From contig CAXSDH010000098.1 of the NCBI GenBank assembly GCA_964235765.1, forward strand, positions 1-12,983: DNA of 12,983 nt, given 5' to 3'. The stretch is from JAVVHH01 sp964235765 (GTDB taxonomy: Bacteria > Pseudomonadota > Alphaproteobacteria > Acetobacterales > Acetobacteraceae). The translations under genes were made by a program, and so were the position numbers. Below are positions 9,190-12,983 of the stretch, piece after piece; positions within the stretch are counted from its first letter, which is position 1, and each line of letters starts with the position of its first letter. The notes beneath the pieces are model-generated. The model was not told the DNA's origin. It saw only the letters and a list, made by a program, of their open reading frames with translations, and made no database searches.

Positions 9190-10205
9190 TGCGCGGCGTG
9201 CCCCCCCTCCAAATCCCCCCGCCACTCCCCCTGCTCGAAATCCACGACATCCGCACCGTGTTCCGCGGCGGCCGCGGCGACATCCCCGCCGTGGACGGCG
9301 TCAGCCTCTCCGTCCAGCGCGGCAAGACGCTGGGCATCGTCGGCGAAAGCGGCTGCGGCAAGAGCATGCTCTCCCTCAGCGTCATGCGCCTCGTCCCCCA
9401 GCCCGGCCGCGTCGCCAACGGCCGCGTCCTGTTCGACGGCCAGGACCTGCTCACCCTCCCGCCCGCCCGGATGCGCGGCATCCGCGGCAACCGTATCGCC
9501 ATGATCTTCCAGGAGCCGATGACCAGCCTAAACCCGGTCTTCACCGTCGGCGACCAGATCACCGAAGCCATGCGCGCCCACGACCGCAAAACCTCCAACG
9601 CCGAACTCCGCACCCGCGCCATCGCCGCACTCGACCGCGTCCGCATCCCCGCCGCCCCCCGCCGCTTCGACGACTACCCCCACCAGATGAGCGGCGGCAT
9701 GCGCCAGCGCGTCATGATCGCCATGGCGCTCGCCTGCGACCCAGACCTGCTGATCGCCGACGAGCCCACCACCGCGCTCGACGTCACCGTCCAAGCCCAA
9801 ATCCTCGACCTGCTGCGAGACCTGCAGCAGCAATCCGGCATGGCCATCATCCTCATCACCCACGACCTCGGTGTGGTCGCCGAAATGGCCGACGAGGTCG
9901 CCGTCATGTACGCCGGCCGCGTCGTGGAACGCACCGGCGGCGCCGGCATCTTCGACGATCCCCAGCACCCGTACACCCTCGGCCTGCTCGGCAGCATCCC
10001 CAAAATCGAGGAAACGCGCGAACGCCTCCTCGCCATCGAAGGCTCCGTCCCCGCCCCCTTCGCCCTGCCCGAGGGTTGCCGCTTCCACCCCCGCTGCGTC
10101 TTCGCCGCCGACGAGTGCACCCGCGTCGACCCCGCCTTGCGCGAGCTGGAGCCAGGCCACACCGCCGCCTGCATCCGCGCACCCGTCGAGGAACTGGCGG
10201 GATGA
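9189..10205 (+). CDS. Oligopeptide/dipeptide-type ABC transporter ATP-binding protein (OppD/DppD-like)
   Basis: One of two ATPases powering import of a peptide, opine or similar polar solute. The 338 aa protein has Walker A GESGCGKS (52-59), Q-loop Q108, signature MSGGMRQRV (167-175), Walker B LLIADEP (187-193), D-loop TALD and H-loop H225. The C-terminal oligopeptide-transporter extension holds C297, C303, C310 and C328, the pattern associated with an iron-sulfur cluster in DppD-type subunits. The ATG at 9189 overlaps the aldolase stop by one base; the 14-residue proline-rich lead before the ATPase fold is unusual and contains C7 and C6 runs (9201-9207, 9215-9220). The frame is open to 9135, but a start there would overlap the aldolase gene by 55 bp. 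Permease and binding-protein genes are absent from the window. Confidence 0.94.
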   Translation: MRGVPPLQIPPPLPLLEIHDIRTVFRGGRGDIPAVDGVSLSVQRGKTLGIVGESGCGKSMLSLSVMRLVPQPGRVANGRVLFDGQDLLTLPPARMRGIRGNRIAMIFQEPMTSLNPVFTVGDQITEAMRAHDRKTSNAELRTRAIAALDRVRIPAAPRRFDDYPHQMSGGMRQRVMIAMALACDPDLLIADEPTTALDVTVQAQILDLLRDLQQQSGMAIILITHDLGVVAEMADEVAVMYAGRVVERTGGAGIFDDPQHPYTLGLLGSIPKIEETRERLLAIEGSVPAPFALPEGCRFHPRCVFAADECTRVDPALRELEPGHTAACIRAPVEELAG

Positions 10206-11299
10206 CCGGGCCGCTGCTGGAAGTCGAAGGCCTCGCCAAGCACTACCCCATGCGCCGCGGCCTGGTCATCGCCCGCACCGTCGGCAACGTCCGCGCCGTG
10301 GACGGCATCTCCTTCAAGCTCGACCGCGGCGAAACCCTCGCCCTCGTCGGCGAAAGCGGCTGCGGCAAGTCCACCACCGCCCGCCTCGTGCTCCGCCTCA
10401 TCGACCCCACCGCCGGCAGCGTGCACTTCGAAGGCCAGGACATCACCGAAATGGGCGGCGACCCCCTGCGAAAACTCCGCCGCCGCATGCAGATCGTGTT
10501 CCAGGACCCCTTCGCCTCGCTCAACCCGCGCATGACCGTCGGCCAGATCCTCGAAGAACCCCTCGTCGTCCACGCCATCGGCGACCGCCCCGCCCGGCGC
10601 GCCCGCGTGGCGGAACTGCTCGCCCTCGTCGGCCTCGCCCCCTACCATTCCGGCCGCTATCCGCACGAGTTCTCCGGCGGCCAACGCCAGCGCATCGGCA
10701 TCGCCCGAGCCCTCGCCGTCGAACCCGCCCTCGTCGTCTGCGACGAACCGGTCAGCGCCCTCGACGTCTCAATCCAGGCCCAGGTGGTCAACCTCCTGAA
10801 AGACCTGCAAGGCCGCCTCGGACTCTCCTACCTGTTCATCGCCCACGACCTCGCCGTGGTGAAACACGTCGCCGACCGCGTCGCCGTCATGTACCTCGGC
10901 CGCATCGTCGAAATCGGCCCCAAGGACCGCGTCTTCGCCAACCCCCGCCACCCCTACACGCGCGTGCTGCTCTCCGCGATCCCCCGGCCAGACCCGCACC
11001 GCCGCCTTGCCCGACAGGTGCCCGGCGGCGACGTGCCCAGCCCAGCCGACATCCCCACAGGCTGCCGCTTCCACACCCGCTGCGCCTTCGTCATCGACCG
11101 CTGCCGCATCGAGGACCCCGCGCTCCGCCCCATCGAACCAGCCCACCTCTCCGCCTGCCACCGCGCCGAGGAACTGCCCCCGGCCGAAATCATCGGCCAG
11201 GCCCACGAAGCCCCCCCCAAGGCCGCCCTCCGCCTCGCCCTCTACGCCGAACGCCGCGCCCTCGCCCGGCCGGACCTGCCCCGGCCCGACGCCGCATGA
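10202..11299 (+). CDS. Oligopeptide/dipeptide-type ABC transporter ATP-binding protein (OppF/DppF-like)
   Basis: Partner ATPase of the preceding protein, 365 aa. Motifs are Walker A GESGCGKST (50-58), Q-loop Q101, signature FSGGQRQR (157-164), Walker B LVVCDEP (177-183), D-loop SALD (185-188) and H-loop H215. The C-terminal Opp/Dpp extension has C288, C294, C301 and C319. About 45 residues follow the last cysteine, an alanine/arginine-rich tail longer than usual for the family, and a C8 run (11211-11218) lies inside it. The start overlaps the OppD-like stop as ATGA, and the stop overlaps the next start in the same way, so three genes are coupled. DppF-like proteins normally pair with DppD-like ones, as here. 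Confidence 0.94.
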   Translation: MTGPLLEVEGLAKHYPMRRGLVIARTVGNVRAVDGISFKLDRGETLALVGESGCGKSTTARLVLRLIDPTAGSVHFEGQDITEMGGDPLRKLRRRMQIVFQDPFASLNPRMTVGQILEEPLVVHAIGDRPARRARVAELLALVGLAPYHSGRYPHEFSGGQRQRIGIARALAVEPALVVCDEPVSALDVSIQAQVVNLLKDLQGRLGLSYLFIAHDLAVVKHVADRVAVMYLGRIVEIGPKDRVFANPRHPYTRVLLSAIPRPDPHRRLARQVPGGDVPSPADIPTGCRFHTRCAFVIDRCRIEDPALRPIEPAHLSACHRAEELPPAEIIGQAHEAPPKAALRLALYAERRALARPDLPRPDAA

Positions 11300-12474
11300 T
11301 CGCCACCCTCGTCTCCCCCCGACTCATGCTGGTCGGCGGCGGCGCCGTCGCGCAACTGGCCGAGGTGCTCGCCAAACTCGGCCTCCGCCGCCCCCTCGTC
11401 GTCACCGACCCCTTCATGGTCAGCTCCGGCCTGGTCCGCCGCTGCCTCGACCCGCTGGACGCCGCCGGCATCGCCGCCGACCTGTTCAGCGACACCGTGC
11501 CCGAACCGACCGACACGGTCGTCGCCGCCGGCGTGCAGCGCCTCCGCCAAGGCGCCTTCGACTGCCTGATCGGCTTCGGCGGCGGCTCCCCCATCGACAC
11601 CGCCAAGGCCATGGCAATCCTCGCCCACGGACCGCCCGGCAGCCACATGCGCGACTTCAAGGTCCCCGCCCAGGCGGACGCCGCCGCCCTCCCGGTCATC
11701 GCCATCCCAACCACCGCCGGCACCGGCAGCGAAGCAACCCGCTTCACCGTCATCACCGACACCGAACGCGGCGAAAAGATGCTGATCGCCGGCATGGCCG
11801 CACTCCCCCTCGCCGCCGTCGTGGACTACGAGCTGACCTTCACCGTGCCAAAGCGCATCACCGCCGACACCGGCATCGACAGCCTGACCCACGCCCTCGA
11901 AGCCTACGTCTCCCGCCGCGCCAACCCCTATTCCGACACCCAGGCCCTCGCCGCCATGGCCCTGATCGGCGCCAACCTCCGCACCGCCTACGCCGAACCC
12001 CGCAACGCCCGCGCCCGCGAGGCCATGATGCTCGGCGCCATGCAGGCCGGCATCGCCTTCACCAACAGCTCCGTTGCCCTGGTCCACGGCATGTCCCGCC
12101 CCATCGGCGCCCACTTCCACGTGCCCCACGGCCTCTCGAACGCCATGCTGCTCCCCGCCATCACCCGCTTCGGCCTGGAAGCCGCCGAAGCCCGATACGC
12201 CCAAGCCGCCCGCCAGATCGGCTTCGCCGCCCCCACCGACCCCGACCCCGCCGCCGCCGCCCGCCTGGCCGAAGGCCTGGCCGCCCTCAACCGGGACCTC
12301 GACGTCCCCACCCCCGCCGCCTTCGGCATCGACAAGCAGGAATGGGACGCCAAGCTCCCCATGATGGCCGACCAAGCCCTCGCCTCCGGCAGCCCCGCCA
12401 ACAACCCCCGCATCCCCACCAAGGCCGAGATCATGGCGCTCTATCAAGTGGTCTGGTCCGGCAATTCGGCGTAG
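11296..12474 (+). CDS. Iron-containing alcohol dehydrogenase (group III)
   Basis: NAD(P)-dependent oxidoreductase of 392 aa interconverting an alcohol and an aldehyde or ketone; the family also includes maleylacetate reductase and hydroxyacid-oxoacid transhydrogenase. The nucleotide-binding GFGGGSPID lies at 93-101 and PTTAGTGSE at 138-146. The four metal ligands expected from the family are present: D195 and H199 in DTGIDSLTHALEAYVS, H264 in LVHGMS and H278 in VPHGLSNA. The start overlaps the OppF-like stop by ATGA. As the last gene of the coupled operon it may process the carbonyl product of the aldolase-like enzymes. The substrate cannot be deduced. Confidence 0.93.
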   Translation: MIATLVSPRLMLVGGGAVAQLAEVLAKLGLRRPLVVTDPFMVSSGLVRRCLDPLDAAGIAADLFSDTVPEPTDTVVAAGVQRLRQGAFDCLIGFGGGSPIDTAKAMAILAHGPPGSHMRDFKVPAQADAAALPVIAIPTTAGTGSEATRFTVITDTERGEKMLIAGMAALPLAAVVDYELTFTVPKRITADTGIDSLTHALEAYVSRRANPYSDTQALAAMALIGANLRTAYAEPRNARAREAMMLGAMQAGIAFTNSSVALVHGMSRPIGAHFHVPHGLSNAMLLPAITRFGLEAAEARYAQAARQIGFAAPTDPDPAAAARLAEGLAALNRDLDVPTPAAFGIDKQEWDAKLPMMADQALASGSPANNPRIPTKAEIMALYQVVWSGNSA

Positions 12475-12483
12475 ATTGGCGCC

Positions 12484-12983
12484 ATGAACGTCGCAATCCG
12501 CACCCGCACGGGAATGGAGGAGTTCCTAGCCTGGGAGCATCGCCAGCCGTCGAAATGGGAGTTCGACGGCGTTCAGCCTGTGGCTATGGTCGGCGGCACG
12601 TTCGAGCACACGGTGCTTCAGCGCAATCTCGCAATATTCGTAGGCGGGCGGCTGCGCGGCACGGCCTGCCAGTTCCTCGGCAGCGACCTGAAGCTGCGTT
12701 TGGCCGAACGCGTGCGCTACCCGGATGGCATGATCACGTGTTCGCCCGTGCCCCGCGGCGCCACTTGGGTCGAAGCCCCCGTGGTGGTCTTCGAAATCCT
12801 CAGCGACAGCACCCAGTCCATCGACCGCGTAGACAAGAACGCGGAATACCGCGCCGTCCCCTCCATCCGGCGCTACGTGATGCTCGAACAGGACCGCATC
12901 GCCGCGACGGTGTTCCAGCGCATGGGCGATGACTGGGTCGGCCACCTGCTCACCGCCGGCGACACGCTGGCGATGCCCGAAGT
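12484..12983 (+). CDS. Uma2-family putative restriction-endonuclease-like protein (3' end missing)
   Basis: A gene open to the right edge, with 166 complete codons seen. It matches the Uma2/DUF820 family: KWEFDGVQPVAMVGGT near the N-terminus, then YPDGMITCSP with D81, VVFEILSDSTQSIDR with E104, and K118 before EY, which together give the PD-(D/E)XK-like acidic and lysine set. A tyrosine-valine strand (RRYVMLEQDR) follows. The function of these proteins is poorly known; a nuclease fold is inferred for the family. The ATG is 9 bp after the alcohol dehydrogenase stop with no evident Shine-Dalgarno. Codon use differs from its neighbours (CTA, ATA, GTA, GTT, TTG, TGT and ACT occur), suggesting separate ancestry. 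It is probably unrelated to the catabolic genes. Confidence 0.85.
   Translation, partial: MNVAIRTRTGMEEFLAWEHRQPSKWEFDGVQPVAMVGGTFEHTVLQRNLAIFVGGRLRGTACQFLGSDLKLRLAERVRYPDGMITCSPVPRGATWVEAPVVVFEILSDSTQSIDRVDKNAEYRAVPSIRRYVMLEQDRIAATVFQRMGDDWVGHLLTAGDTLAMPE

Noticed and set aside
9871..11295. Upstream extension of the alcohol dehydrogenase frame through both ABC ATPase genes
   Set aside because: The extension is a Pro/Arg-rich shadow; the alcohol dehydrogenase homology begins at the ATG at 11296.
11242..12447. Long - strand open frame opposite the alcohol dehydrogenase
   Set aside because: Gly/Ala/Val/His-rich shadow without motifs.

Overview
The window is a gene-dense, very GC-rich piece of bacterial chromosome. 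C or G dominates third codon positions, there is almost no intergenic DNA, and many starts overlap the preceding stop. It carries 12 complete protein genes and one gene cut by the right edge. The gene families and codon bias fit an alphaproteobacterium of the Rhodospirillales/Acetobacteraceae type. That placement is inference from gene content only; there is no rRNA or other marker. I saw no tRNA, rRNA, CRISPR array, transposase or prophage gene.

Left block (45-6143, + strand) is a six-gene run. It starts with a three-subunit molybdenum hydroxylase: a 2Fe-2S subunit, a molybdopterin subunit and an FAD subunit. The large subunit has the form II 'AYRGAGR' motif, so it is probably not a true CO dehydrogenase. 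Next come a small HpxZ/AtzH-like protein read from a TTG start touching the previous stop, a DadA-like FAD amine/D-amino-acid oxidoreductase, and an RraA-family aldolase/decarboxylase-like protein.

Middle block (6091-8291, - strand) is a two-gene operon. modA, a periplasmic molybdate-binding protein, is followed by a TPR protein with a glycosyltransferase-9-like C-terminal half. The 3' end of the TPR gene overlaps the 3' end of the RraA gene by 53 bp, tail to tail. No modB or modC is present.

Right block (8407-12474, + strand) diverges from modA across 115 bp. It holds a class II aldolase/adducin-family protein, two oligopeptide-type ABC ATPases (OppD- and OppF-like) and an iron-dependent alcohol dehydrogenase. 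These four genes are joined by 1-4 bp stop/start overlaps, which suggests a translationally coupled operon. A Uma2-family nuclease-like gene with visibly different codon use begins 9 bp later and leaves the window.

Taken together, the two + strand blocks look like one catabolic locus for an imported, probably nitrogen-containing organic compound. Plausible steps are ABC uptake, Mo-dependent hydroxylation, flavin-dependent oxidation at a C-N bond, C-C cleavage by an RraA or class II aldolase-like enzyme, and reduction or oxidation of the product by the Fe-alcohol dehydrogenase. ModA would help supply the metal. The substrate cannot be read from the sequence. The combination is the most interesting candidate for an undescribed pathway here.
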